From: Marinibacterium sp050389775
GTDB taxonomy: Bacteria > Pseudomonadota > Alphaproteobacteria > Rhodobacterales > Rhodobacteraceae
DNA: 64,000 bases
Assembly (NCBI RefSeq): GCF_050389775.1
Contig: NZ_CP177145.1
Location: 124,001-188,000, forward strand
Reading direction: 5' to 3'
Part shown: positions 35,953 through 44,367 of the stretch, piece after piece
Numbering within the stretch: the first letter of the stretch is position 1
Layout: the number at the start of each line of letters is the position of its first letter
Notes under the pieces: model-generated
What the model saw: only the letters and a program-made list of their open reading frames with translations
The model's database searches: none
Told to the model about the DNA's origin: nothing
Translations under genes and position numbers: made by a program

Positions 35953-37209
35953 TTATTCCGCCGCCAGGCTGGAGGGCAGGTGACGCGCGCGCATGCGACC
36001 CAGGTACCAGTCGACGAACTGGATCACCCCGTCCTCGTGGCTGGCCGAATAGGGACCCGGTTCGTAGGCCGGCGAATTGATGCCCTGCTGGTTGTCCTCG
36101 ACCACGCGGCGGTCTTCGTCATTGGTGTGTTCCCACACGACGGTCAGGTCCTTGAGGTCGTAATCCACGCCTTCGACGGCATCCTTGTGCACCAGCCAGG
36201 TTGTCTGGACCTCGGTCTGCTGCGGGCCGATGGGCGTGACGCGGAAGGTGATCGAATGGTCCGACAGGAAGTGGTTCCAGGTCGTGGGATAGTTGAACAG
36301 CAGCAGCGTGCCGGCATCCAGCACCGGCACCTGGCCCAGCCGCTTGCGCACGGCGATCTTGCCGCTGATCGTATAGCTCTGGGCCCCGTCCAGCAGGGGC
36401 ATGCGGGCCACGCGGAACTGGCCGGCCTCGTCCAGGCGGAATCGCGATGGCGCGCCCAGGCCTTCGAGCCGGTTGAAATGGTATTCGACCTTTTCGGGGA
36501 AGACCCCGTCGGCGCTGACCCCCGAGATCGTCGGATCTTCGGGATAGGTGCGGCACAGGTCGGGGTGGTTGCCCGCGCAATGGTAACATTCGCGGTTGTT
36601 TTCCCAGACCAGTTTCCAGTTGCCGTTCTCGATGATCGTCGACTGGTGGGCGACCTTGGCGTTCGACAGGTCGTGCACGGCCAGGTAGGGCGTGACGGTT
36701 TCGGCGAAGCGGTCGAAATCGGGGGCCTCGGGGGCCAGGCAGATATAGACAAGCCCGGCCAGGTCGCGGCAATGCACGGGTTTCAGCCCGTGTTTCGAGG
36801 GATCGAAATCGCTGCCCATGTCGCGGGCCCAGAGCAGGCGGCCGTCGAGATCGTAGGTCCATTGGTGATAGGGGCAGGTCAGCTTGGCCACGCGGCCCTG
36901 TGCGGCCGAGCAGATGATCGATCCGCGATGGCGGCAGGAATTGTGGAACGCCCGGATGGCGCCCTGGGCGTCGCGCAGGACGATGACGTCATAGGCGCCC
37001 ATGCGGATGCGCTGGTAGCTGCCGGCCTTGTCGAGCAGGCAGGCCGGGAAGGCATAAAGCCAGTCGCGGTAGAAGAAGGCCTCGATATCGGCCTCGAAGA
37101 TCTCGGGCGAGGTATAGAACGGCTGGGGCAGGGCATGGCCGGGCCGGTGCTGCATCAGCAGCTCGGACAGCGGGGGCGTCTGGGTCTGGGACAGGTGCGG
37201 GCGACTCAT
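35953..37209 (-). CDS. gbcA: Rieske oxygenase, probable glycine betaine monooxygenase (GbcA-like)
   Basis: A 418-residue aromatic-ring-hydroxylase-type alpha subunit. The Rieske cluster ligands are Cys-Arg-His in SCRHRGS and Cys-Pro-Tyr-His in LTCPYHQW (about 92-115). The mononuclear iron His pair lies in NNRECYHCAGNHPDL (about 205-219). The ATG at 37209 with AGGA upstream was chosen over longer frames because MSRPHLSQ precedes the normal N-terminal region. It would oxidise an N-methyl group of betaine, giving dimethylglycine and formaldehyde. A dimethylglycine-type dehydrogenase and a divergent LysR gene support this role over stachydrine or carnitine. Confidence 0.85.
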   Translation of the reverse strand: MSRPHLSQTQTPPLSELLMQHRPGHALPQPFYTSPEIFEADIEAFFYRDWLYAFPACLLDKAGSYQRIRMGAYDVIVLRDAQGAIRAFHNSCRHRGSIICSAAQGRVAKLTCPYHQWTYDLDGRLLWARDMGSDFDPSKHGLKPVHCRDLAGLVYICLAPEAPDFDRFAETVTPYLAVHDLSNAKVAHQSTIIENGNWKLVWENNRECYHCAGNHPDLCRTYPEDPTISGVSADGVFPEKVEYHFNRLEGLGAPSRFRLDEAGQFRVARMPLLDGAQSYTISGKIAVRKRLGQVPVLDAGTLLLFNYPTTWNHFLSDHSITFRVTPIGPQQTEVQTTWLVHKDAVEGVDYDLKDLTVVWEHTNDEDRRVVEDNQQGINSPAYEPGPYSASHEDGVIQFVDWYLGRMRARHLPSSLAAE

Positions 37210-37285
37210 GGCGGAAATCCTGGCGCGGGAGGGGCGGGCTGGGCCGCACGAAGTCATTGCCCGCACGATTTCGCAATTGGAAAAA

Positions 37286-37300
37286 ACCTCAACTGGCATT
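37286..37300 (-). promoter_or_regulatory. 15-bp motif shared with the dehydrogenase promoter (copy 1)
   Basis: ACCTCAACTGGCATT on the plus strand, 77 bases upstream of gbcA. It matches 14 of 15 bases at 40910-40924, upstream of the dehydrogenase gene, and in the same orientation relative to the gene. Confidence 0.55.
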
Positions 37301-37311
37301 AGCCTGGCTAA
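37299..37311. promoter_or_regulatory. LysR box candidate between gbcA and lysR
   Basis: TTAGCC-T-GGCTAA, a perfect 13-bp dyad of the T-N11-A form, in the divergent promoter 57 bases before the lysR start. A likely binding site for that regulator. Confidence 0.6.
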
Positions 37312-37367
37312 AGTCATGGCCCATTTGATCCACAAGCGACATCCATGGCCGGAAAGCGACAAGCCTT

Positions 37368-38243
37368 ATGCCCAAGCCCTATGATCTGCCTTCGCTCGGT
37401 GACCTGGCCTGTTTCGAGGCCGCTGCCCGAAATTTGAGCTTCAAGCTGGCCTCAAGTGAGCTCAACGTGACCCCGGCGGCGGTCAGCCACCGGATCAAGG
37501 CGCTGGAGGCCGAGCTGGGCCAACCCCTGTTCACCCGCCATTACCGGGGGGTCGAACTGACCGAGGCCGGGGCGCTGCTGTTCGTGTCACTGCAGCGCGG
37601 GTTCGAGACGATTTCGGACAGTGTCGGGCGCATCCGCACGCGGCAGGACCGCAGCGGGGTGTCGGTGGCCGCGACGACGGCGATGAGCGGGCTATGGCTG
37701 ACGCCCCGGCTGGCGGCTTTCTGGAAGGCCTATCCCGGCGTCGGGATCTCGCAGATCATCCAGGACAGCGGCATGGCCCAGGGGGTCGATCTGAGCATCC
37801 ATTACGGCGATCCCGACCAGGAGACCGACGAGACCCGGGTGCTGTTCCACGACCGGATCCTGGCGCTTGGCACCCCGGCCCTGGCCGAGACCCAGGGGCT
37901 GCGCGATCTCGACGGGCTGGCCGAGGCGCCGCTGATCCATACCCAGTCGGGGGCCAATGGCTGGACCGACTGGGCCGAGTGGTTTTCCATGCTGGGCCGT
38001 CCGGCGCCGCGCGGGCCGGGGTTTCACGTCAACAATTACCTGATCGCCCTGCAGGCGGCCGAAGACCATGTCGGCGCGGTGCTGGGCTGGGAGGGCCTGC
38101 TGGGCGGAGCGCTGGAGGCCGGGCGGCTGGTCCAGCTGGTGCCCGAGGCCATGGCCTCGCCGGCGCCTTTCTACCTGCGCATCCATGGCCGGGCCTCGGC
38201 CAATGCCCGGCTGTTCGCCGATTGGCTGGCCGATCCGGGATAG
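37368..38243 (+). CDS. LysR-family regulator (GcvA-like) of betaine genes
   Basis: A 291-residue LysR regulator with N-terminal helix-turn-helix LSFKLASSELNVTPAAVSHRIK (split after the first helix) and an effector domain with LTPRLAAFWKAYPGV and DLSIHYGDPDQETDE, the pattern of the GcvA/AmpR branch. It is divergent from gbcA, with a 13-bp dyad between, and is followed by a palindrome that separates it from the convergent dehydrogenase gene. Control of betaine demethylation is inferred from position. Confidence 0.9.
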   Translation: MPKPYDLPSLGDLACFEAAARNLSFKLASSELNVTPAAVSHRIKALEAELGQPLFTRHYRGVELTEAGALLFVSLQRGFETISDSVGRIRTRQDRSGVSVAATTAMSGLWLTPRLAAFWKAYPGVGISQIIQDSGMAQGVDLSIHYGDPDQETDETRVLFHDRILALGTPALAETQGLRDLDGLAEAPLIHTQSGANGWTDWAEWFSMLGRPAPRGPGFHVNNYLIALQAAEDHVGAVLGWEGLLGGALEAGRLVQLVPEAMASPAPFYLRIHGRASANARLFADWLADPG

Positions 38244-38246
38244 GTG

Positions 38247-38274
38247 GTAGGATGGGTGCAAGCACCCATCCTAC
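38247..38274. repeat. 28-bp perfect palindrome between convergent genes
   Basis: GTAGGATGGGTGC (38247-38259), AA, GCACCCATCCTAC (38262-38274). It starts 3 bases after the lysR stop and ends 9 bases before the dehydrogenase stop. The form resembles dispersed intergenic palindromes that serve as bidirectional terminators; other copies are not seen in this window. Confidence 0.7.
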
Positions 38275-38283
38275 GGGCGCGGC

Positions 38284-40857
38284 TCAGCTGCGCGGCTTGA
38301 GGTTCTCGGGATCGTAGAGCGGCTGATAGCCCACGCCGGCCACTTCGACGGGATAGACCTCGTCGAAATAGGTGACGTTCAGCCGCCGGCCGACCTGGGC
38401 CTGGGCCGCGGGCAGATAAGCCAGGGCGATGTTCTTGCCGACCGTCGGCCCATAGGCCACCGACGAGGTGTAGGACCGCCGGCCCAGCTCATCGACCAGC
38501 ACCTCGCCACTGTCCGGGTCCAGCACCGGCATGGTGTTGACCGGATACCGCGCCACGCCCTGGCTGTCGGTATTGTCGACCATGACCAGCGTGCACAGCA
38601 TCGCTGGCTGTGCCTCACGCGCCCGGTATTCCAGGTGCCTGGCCTTGCCGCGGAAATCGGCTTCCTTGACCTTCGGCCGGGCCAGGTCGGCCTCGTAGAG
38701 ATTGTACTGGGTGTGCAGGTCGGCATTCTGCAGGCGCAGCGATTTTTCCAGCCGGCGCGAGTTGGCATAGGTCTCGACGCCCACGGCCATCACCCCGGTT
38801 TCGCGCAGGGCATCCCAGACGGCGAGCCCGTCGTCATAGGCCATGTGCAGCTCCCAGCCCTGTTCACCGACATAAGAGATGCGGAAGGCCGAGACCGGCT
38901 TGCCGCCGATCTCGATGGGCCGGATCGCGGCGAAGGGAAAGGCCTCGGGGTCCAGCGCGGCGGGGTCGGCCACGACCTTCTTCAGGGTCTCGCGGGCGTT
39001 CGGCCCCCAGATGCCGATGGTCACGTTGTCCTCGGTGACATCGGTGATCGTCACGTCCAGCCCCCGGTCCTGGGCCACACGGCGCATGTACATCAGGTCG
39101 CGCGGGCCGGCATCGGCGCCATTCACCAGCCGGCACTTGTCGGCCATGCGGAAGACCGTGAAATCGGCGCGCACCATGCCTTCGTCATCGAGCATGTGGG
39201 TATAGATGCCCTTGCCGATATTGGCATCACCGCCGATCCGCGCGGCACAGAGCCATTCCAGAAGGGCCACGTGGTCGGGGCCGGAAATGTCGGTCATGTG
39301 GAAGTGCGACAGGTTGATGATGCCGCAATCGGCGCTCATTTCCAGCTGTTCGGCATTGGACACGCGCCAGAAATGGCGGTTGTCCCATTCGTTCTCGCGC
39401 ACCGGCACCTGGTCGGCGTATTTCTCGAGAAGGTGCTCGTTGGCCGCATAGCCATGCGCCCGTTCCCAGCCGCCGAGTTCCATGAAATAGCCACCCAGCT
39501 CGACCTCGCGCTCGTAGAAGGGCGAGCGGCGGATGCCGCGGGCATTGCCGAAGGGTTCGCGCGGGTGGACCGGCGGGTTGTAGATCTTCTTGGCGGTTTC
39601 CTCGCAGCGACCCCAGATGAACTCCTCGGTCAGCTGGTAATCCTGGAAACGGGCGTAATCGATGCCGTGGTGGTCGATATGGGTGCGCCCGTCGGTCATC
39701 CAGTCTGCGATCAGCTTGGCCATGCCCGGCGCGTCCTTGACCCAGATCGCAACCGCGTACCACAGGCCCCGCACCTTGCGGCTTTCGCCCATCGACGGCC
39801 CGCCATCGGTGGTGGTCTGCAGAAGGCCGTTGAAGGAATGGCTCTCGTTGAAGCCCAGCTCGGCCAGGATCGGGGTCAGCTCCATCGCCTTTTCAAGCGG
39901 CTCGATCACGTCTTCCAGCGTCAGGTCCCGCATCGAGGGCCCAAGCCGCGCCTGGCCCTTTTCGAGAATGTCGCGCGGGTGCACCATGCGCGGCTCTTTC
40001 TCGTAGTAATAGCCCCATTCCATCTGGCCACCCTCGGTCGTCGCCGGGTCGCCCGTGTCGCGCATATAGGCCGAATTGCCCTGGTCGCGCAGCAGCGGAC
40101 GGCCGATTTCCAGCCCGGTGCCGGCGAATTCGTCATACGGCCCGAAGAAGGTCAGCGGGTGATCGACGGGCATGACGGGCAGGTCTTCGCCCACCATGTC
40201 GGCGATCAGGCGGCCCCAGAGACCGGCGCAGACCACGACATGCTCGGCCATGATGGTGCCGCGATGGGTCTTCACGCCGACGACACGGCCGTTTTCCTGG
40301 ATCAGCTCCAGCGCCGGGGTGTTGGGGAAGGACCGCAGCTTGCCCGATTTCTCGCCCGCATCCACCAGCTTGCCCGCGACGGTCTGCGACCGGGGCACCA
40401 CAAGGCCTGCATCCGGGTCCCACATGGCGCCCTGGATCTGGTCTTCTTCCAGCAGCGGGAATTTCTCCTTGGCCTCGGCGGCCGAGATCATGCGCACGTT
40501 GGTGCCAAAGGCCCGGCCGGAATCGCAGCGGCGTTTCAGCTCGTTTATGCGCTCGTCATCGCCCACGCGGGCGACTTCCAGCCCGCCGATCCGGCTGTAA
40601 TGGCCAAGCTTTTCGTAGAAATCGACGGAATACATCGATGTCCAGGTGCTCAGCTGGTCATGGCTGGTGACGTAGCAGAAGTCCGAGGCATGGCCGGTCG
40701 AGCCGATGTCGGTCGGGATGGCCGACTTGTCGATGCCGACGATGTCGTCCCAGCCGCGCTCGATCAGGTGATGGGCGACCGAGGCGCCGACGATACCGCC
40801 CAGTCCGACGATGACGACCTTGGCGCGTTCAGGAAAGGAGGACATGGCAGATTCCAT
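38284..40857 (-). CDS. FAD/THF-dependent dimethylglycine (or sarcosine) dehydrogenase
   Basis: An 857-residue two-part enzyme. The N-terminal DAO-type FAD domain has VVIVGLGGIVGASVAHHLI (about 13-31) and STGHASDF, whose His is the usual flavin-linkage site. A middle FAO_M domain and a C-terminal GcvT-like THF domain with a GcvT_C tail (about 450-850) follow. It oxidatively removes an N-methyl group and places it on THF as methylene-THF. With GbcAB upstream, dimethylglycine is the likeliest substrate; sarcosine or a related methylamine cannot be excluded. An alternative ATG at 40845 (giving MSSFPERAK) is equally credible. Product C1 units would feed folD and glyA. Confidence 0.85.
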   Translation of the reverse strand: MESAMSSFPERAKVVIVGLGGIVGASVAHHLIERGWDDIVGIDKSAIPTDIGSTGHASDFCYVTSHDQLSTWTSMYSVDFYEKLGHYSRIGGLEVARVGDDERINELKRRCDSGRAFGTNVRMISAAEAKEKFPLLEEDQIQGAMWDPDAGLVVPRSQTVAGKLVDAGEKSGKLRSFPNTPALELIQENGRVVGVKTHRGTIMAEHVVVCAGLWGRLIADMVGEDLPVMPVDHPLTFFGPYDEFAGTGLEIGRPLLRDQGNSAYMRDTGDPATTEGGQMEWGYYYEKEPRMVHPRDILEKGQARLGPSMRDLTLEDVIEPLEKAMELTPILAELGFNESHSFNGLLQTTTDGGPSMGESRKVRGLWYAVAIWVKDAPGMAKLIADWMTDGRTHIDHHGIDYARFQDYQLTEEFIWGRCEETAKKIYNPPVHPREPFGNARGIRRSPFYEREVELGGYFMELGGWERAHGYAANEHLLEKYADQVPVRENEWDNRHFWRVSNAEQLEMSADCGIINLSHFHMTDISGPDHVALLEWLCAARIGGDANIGKGIYTHMLDDEGMVRADFTVFRMADKCRLVNGADAGPRDLMYMRRVAQDRGLDVTITDVTEDNVTIGIWGPNARETLKKVVADPAALDPEAFPFAAIRPIEIGGKPVSAFRISYVGEQGWELHMAYDDGLAVWDALRETGVMAVGVETYANSRRLEKSLRLQNADLHTQYNLYEADLARPKVKEADFRGKARHLEYRAREAQPAMLCTLVMVDNTDSQGVARYPVNTMPVLDPDSGEVLVDELGRRSYTSSVAYGPTVGKNIALAYLPAAQAQVGRRLNVTYFDEVYPVEVAGVGYQPLYDPENLKPRS

Positions 40858-41285
40858 TAGATCCGGTGAATTTGACGGGCACAGTAGCGCGGCGCGGCAG
40901 CCTCGCTAGACCTCAACCGGCATTTGCGCGCCGGAAATCGACCGCCGGTGGCGCGAATGGGGTGTGCCGGGTCTTTGCGGGGGCAGGATGAGGTGGCAGG
41001 GCTGGCAGGTTTGGTGCGCCGGACACCCACCTCGCGCCGTGCGGAGGTGTCGGCGGTCGGGACGCGATGGGTTGACGAGAAAGCTTGGGCGAGTCGGGCG
41101 CAATGGTTGCCATCGCGCTGCCACACGCGCCGGGGCGTCTTGTGACCTGGCTGGCCCGTGATTGTTTGACGGGTTTGCAGGGCGGGTCAGGCAGGGGGCG
41201 GCCGGAGAAACATGGCAAAGCGGCCAGATGGCCAGCAAGGCCGGACGCCAAGCCCCCGCCAGCAGGACTCGCCCGGCCGCGCGGC
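40858..41285. promoter_or_regulatory. 428-bp intergenic region before the dehydrogenase; no gene seen
   Basis: Short open frames here have no recognisable protein and unlikely composition. The right-hand part is plain GC-rich sequence. The only structured element found is the shared motif at 40910-40924, about 53 bases upstream of the dehydrogenase start. Confidence 0.5.
40910..40924 (-). promoter_or_regulatory. 15-bp motif shared with gbcA promoter (copy 2)
   Basis: ACCTCAACCGGCATT on the plus strand, one mismatch from 37286-37300. Same strand and similar distance to the gene it precedes, so both genes are probably bound by one regulator. Confidence 0.55.
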
Positions 41286-42080
41286 TCAGCCCTTGGTCGC
41301 GCCGCGGCCGTAGATGTGCTTTTCCAGCCGCGGCAGCTGGCCCTTCAGGATGCCGACCACCTCGTCGATGCGCGGCTCGATCCGCGCGGGCACCCCGGCC
41401 AGCGAAATCGACCCGCGGCAGACGCCCTGGGGGTCGAAGAACGGCAGGCCGATGCCCCAGCTTTCGGGATAGACCCGGCCGGGGTTGATCGCATAGCCCT
41501 GCGCCCGGGTTTCGGCGACCAGCTCGCGCAGGATCTCGGGCGTGAAATGCGGGTGGTCGCGGCGCAGCTCTTCGGCGTTGAGATCAAGCAGCCAGTCGAC
41601 CTCGTCATCGGGGCAGGCCGCCAGGATGGCCAGGCTGCCGCCGCCCACGCCCAGCGGATAGCGCCCGCCGACCTGGGCGGTATGGGTGCGCACGGGATAG
41701 CTGCCTTCCTCGCGGGCGATGCAGACGGCATGGGCCCCGGTGCGCACGAGGAACAGCGAGATATCGCCCGAAGCCTGGCTGAGCGCCGAGAGCGTGGCCT
41801 TGGCGATGCCCGACATCTCGAACCGGCTTTCGGCGGCCAGGCCCAGAAGCCAGGCCTCGCGGCCGAGGTAGAACCGGTCGTTGTCGGGATCCTGTTCGAC
41901 AAGGCCCTCGTTCTGCAGGGCCATCAGCATGCGGTAGACCGTGGTCCGGGCCATGCCCGACAGCTTGCACAGTTCGACCAGGCGGATGCCCCCGGCGGCA
42001 TGGGCGGCGACCATGCGCAGAAGGCCGATCGACCGGTGCAGGCTGCGCGCGCCCGATGTGGTTTCCGAAGTGGTGCTCAT
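41286..42080 (-). CDS. IclR-family regulator 1
   Basis: A 264-residue IclR regulator. The N-terminal winged helix (about 10-75) contains GIRLVELCKLSGMARTTVYR with MLMALQNEGLVEQD, and the effector domain (about 90-255) has GVGGGSLAILAACPDDEVDWLL and ISLAGVPARI. The ATG at 42080 places the helix-turn-helix at the normal distance; a longer frame lacks similarity. It is closely similar in layout to the IclR at 45674, and the two bracket a TRAP transporter. It is downstream of dctM on the same strand after 224 bases of non-coding sequence and could be read from that operon. Confidence 0.9.
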   Translation of the reverse strand: MSTTSETTSGARSLHRSIGLLRMVAAHAAGGIRLVELCKLSGMARTTVYRMLMALQNEGLVEQDPDNDRFYLGREAWLLGLAAESRFEMSGIAKATLSALSQASGDISLFLVRTGAHAVCIAREEGSYPVRTHTAQVGGRYPLGVGGGSLAILAACPDDEVDWLLDLNAEELRRDHPHFTPEILRELVAETRAQGYAINPGRVYPESWGIGLPFFDPQGVCRGSISLAGVPARIEPRIDEVVGILKGQLPRLEKHIYGRGATKG

Positions 42081-42304
42081 CTGGTCGTTCCGTGTCCCGT
42101 CCCCCGGGCTGGCCGGGCGTCGCGCCAGATTACGCAGCGGGCCCAAGATCGCGCAAGGCGGGCGATGGGGAAAGCCCCGCAACCGATGCGGTGCCGTAAC
42201 GCAAGAGGCCCGCGCAGGCAGCACGGGCCCCTTCAGGGCGGTTTGCAAGCGGGATGCGGGCGGCGTTTGAACGGGGCCCGGGATGTGTGCCCGGGCCCTG
42301 CCGC

Positions 42305-43639
42305 CTATTTCATCCAGTTCAGCAGGTACTGGGTCAGGTCCGACCATCCGCCGACCACGGCAATGCCGATCAGGCTGGCCACCAGGAAGGGCACGGCCGC
42401 CCCGGCGATGCGTTCCAGCGTCAGCCCGGTGATGTTGGCGGCCACGAACAGGTTGATGCCCACCGGCGGGGTGAACAGCCCGATGGCCAGGGTGATCGAC
42501 AGGAAGATGCCGAACCAGATCGGATCCCAGCCCATCTGGTGCACGACCGGCAGGAAGATCGGCAGGCAGATGAACATGATGGTGATGGCATCCATGAACA
42601 TGCCCGCGATCAGCAGCACGATGGCAATGACCATCAGGATCAGCATCGGGTTGTCCGAGAAGCTCATCAGCGCTTCGGAATAACGCCCGACCACGTCGTC
42701 GACGGTGACCACCCAGCCAAAGAGGCTGGCAAAGGTCACGACCATCAGAACCACGGCCGAGGCCTTGGCCGCATCCTGGATCGCCGCGGTCAGCGAAGCG
42801 ATGGTCAGGGTGCGATAGACGAAGAAGCCCAGCACCATGGCATAGACCGCCGCGATGATCGCCGCTTCGGTCGGGGTGAAGATGCCGACATAGATGCCGC
42901 CCAGGATGACCACCGGGGTCAGCAGGCCCCAGAAGGCCTCGCGGAAGCTCAGCCAGACCTGGGTGGCCCAGGGCTGGTCGCCATAGGACACGTCGCGGGC
43001 GTGCTGGGCGGCCAGGGCCTCGGGCGCGCCGGCCCGGCGGTGGCGCTGCGCGAAGGGCAGGGTGGCCAGCATCATCAGGCCCATGATGATGCCGGGCAGG
43101 ATGGCGGCGATGAACAGGCTGCCGATCGAGACCTCGGCGATCACGCCATAGATGACCAGCCCGATCGACGGCGGGATGACGATCGACAGGGCCGCCCCGG
43201 TGCAGACCAGCGCCGCGGCATAGGCCCGGGAATAGCCGTCATCGACCATGCCGCGCATGATCATCGGGCCGATGGCCGCGACAGACGCCGGGCCCGAGCC
43301 CGACACCGCGCCCCAGAACAGGCTGACGACCACGCCGACCACGCCCATGCCACCGGGCAGCGAGCCGATCAGGATGCGGAAGAACCGAACCATCCGGTCG
43401 GCCAGCCCGGCCGTGCCCATCAGGATGCCGGCCAGGATGAAGAACGGGATGGCCAGCAACGAGAACTTGGTGATGCCCGACGAGATCAGGTCGCCCACCA
43501 GGTCCAGGCCAAAGCCCATCTGCCACATGGCATAAAGCGCCGACAGGCCCAGCGAAAAGGCCACCGGCACCCTCAGCAGCAGCAACAGCGCGAAGAGCAC
43601 CAGCATCTGCGTGCCCGCGGTCATGTCAAACATCGGCAT
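42305..43639 (-). CDS. dctM: TRAP transporter large permease (DctM)
   Basis: A 444-residue inner-membrane protein with about 12 hydrophobic segments. DctM marks: FFILAGILMGTAGLADRMV, VSLFWGAVSGSGPASVAAIG, IPPSIGLVIYGV and FTPPVGINLFVAANI. It is the cation-coupled channel of a binding-protein-dependent secondary transporter. The ATG at 43639 was chosen, overlapping the end of dctQ by 14 bases; a second ATG at 43633 would also work. Substrate is unknown: the neighbouring CoA ligase and thiolase suggest a carboxylic acid. Confidence 0.93.
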   Translation of the reverse strand: MPMFDMTAGTQMLVLFALLLLLRVPVAFSLGLSALYAMWQMGFGLDLVGDLISSGITKFSLLAIPFFILAGILMGTAGLADRMVRFFRILIGSLPGGMGVVGVVVSLFWGAVSGSGPASVAAIGPMIMRGMVDDGYSRAYAAALVCTGAALSIVIPPSIGLVIYGVIAEVSIGSLFIAAILPGIIMGLMMLATLPFAQRHRRAGAPEALAAQHARDVSYGDQPWATQVWLSFREAFWGLLTPVVILGGIYVGIFTPTEAAIIAAVYAMVLGFFVYRTLTIASLTAAIQDAAKASAVVLMVVTFASLFGWVVTVDDVVGRYSEALMSFSDNPMLILMVIAIVLLIAGMFMDAITIMFICLPIFLPVVHQMGWDPIWFGIFLSITLAIGLFTPPVGINLFVAANITGLTLERIAGAAVPFLVASLIGIAVVGGWSDLTQYLLNWMK

Positions 43640-44192
43640 AGGCTCCGGTCTTGCGCGTCGTGGTCTCGTCGGTCGCCGCATCCGACCGCGCCGGCACGCC
43701 GGCCTCGTTCAGGGCCGCGGCCTCGCCCAGCAGCGGGTCGCGGAAATCCTTCACCGCGTATTCCAGCGTGCGATAGGCGATCAGCAGGAAGGCAAAGGGC
43801 AGGGCGGCCGAATAATACCACGCCGGCACCTGCAACCCGGCCGAGGTCACACCCGAGGCCAGCTGGTTCTGGACCAGTTGCCAGCAATACCAGGCGGCCA
43901 GCAGCAACAGCATGATGCTGACGGCGGCCGAGAAGATCTTGATCACCCGTTCCACGCCGGGCCCGAAGAGCGAGGCAAAATAGGTCACCGCCAGGTGCTG
44001 GCCTTCGCGGGCGGCCAGGGCGGCACCGAACACGGTCAGCAGCAGGAAGCCGGTCAGCAGCAATTCCTGCGTGGCGGCAAAGGAATAGCTGGTCAGGTAG
44101 CGCACCACCACGTTGGCGAATCCCACCGCCGTCATGCCGATGAACAGCGCGGTGCAGACCCAGGCCTCGAAATTGTCGAGCAGTCTTTTCAT
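43626..44192 (-). CDS. dctQ: TRAP transporter small permease (DctQ)
   Basis: A 188-residue protein with four hydrophobic segments (about 10-30, 45-65, 85-108 and 125-148) and the DctQ pattern NVVVRYLTSYSFAATQELL and REGQHLAVTYF. Its gene overlaps dctM by 14 bases, indicating coupled translation. A hydrophilic, Ala/Asp/Thr-rich tail of about 35 residues follows the last helix and is longer than usual. It is separated from dctP by 175 bases containing a large hairpin. Confidence 0.88.
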   Translation of the reverse strand: MKRLLDNFEAWVCTALFIGMTAVGFANVVVRYLTSYSFAATQELLLTGFLLLTVFGAALAAREGQHLAVTYFASLFGPGVERVIKIFSAAVSIMLLLLAAWYCWQLVQNQLASGVTSAGLQVPAWYYSAALPFAFLLIAYRTLEYAVKDFRDPLLGEAAALNEAGVPARSDAATDETTTRKTGAYADV

Positions 44193-44231
44193 CTCTCCCT
44201 CCGATCAAGTCGGCCGCGACGGCGGCCGATC

Positions 44232-44296
44232 CGGACAGGGGGGCCGGGGTGGCGCGCCCGGCTGGCCGCTCCTCGCGACCGGCCGGGCCCTGTCCG
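44232..44296 (-). other. Long stem-loop between dctP and dctQ
   Basis: CGGACAGGG (44232-44240) pairs perfectly with CCCTGTCCG (44288-44296), and inside it GGCCGG (44242-44247) pairs with CCGGCC (44279-44284). It lies just after dctP in transcription order. It probably protects dctP mRNA or lowers expression of dctQM relative to the binding protein. Confidence 0.65.
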
Positions 44297-44367
44297 AATG
44301 CCGTGGCCCATGCCACGGGAATGACGCCGCCGCCAGCCCGGACGGACCGGCGGCGCGCCCTGTCGGC

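Noticed and set aside
40906..41251. Small minus-strand frames in the gap upstream of the dehydrogenase
   Set aside because: Pro/Arg/Ser-rich translations without a domain or convincing ribosome site.
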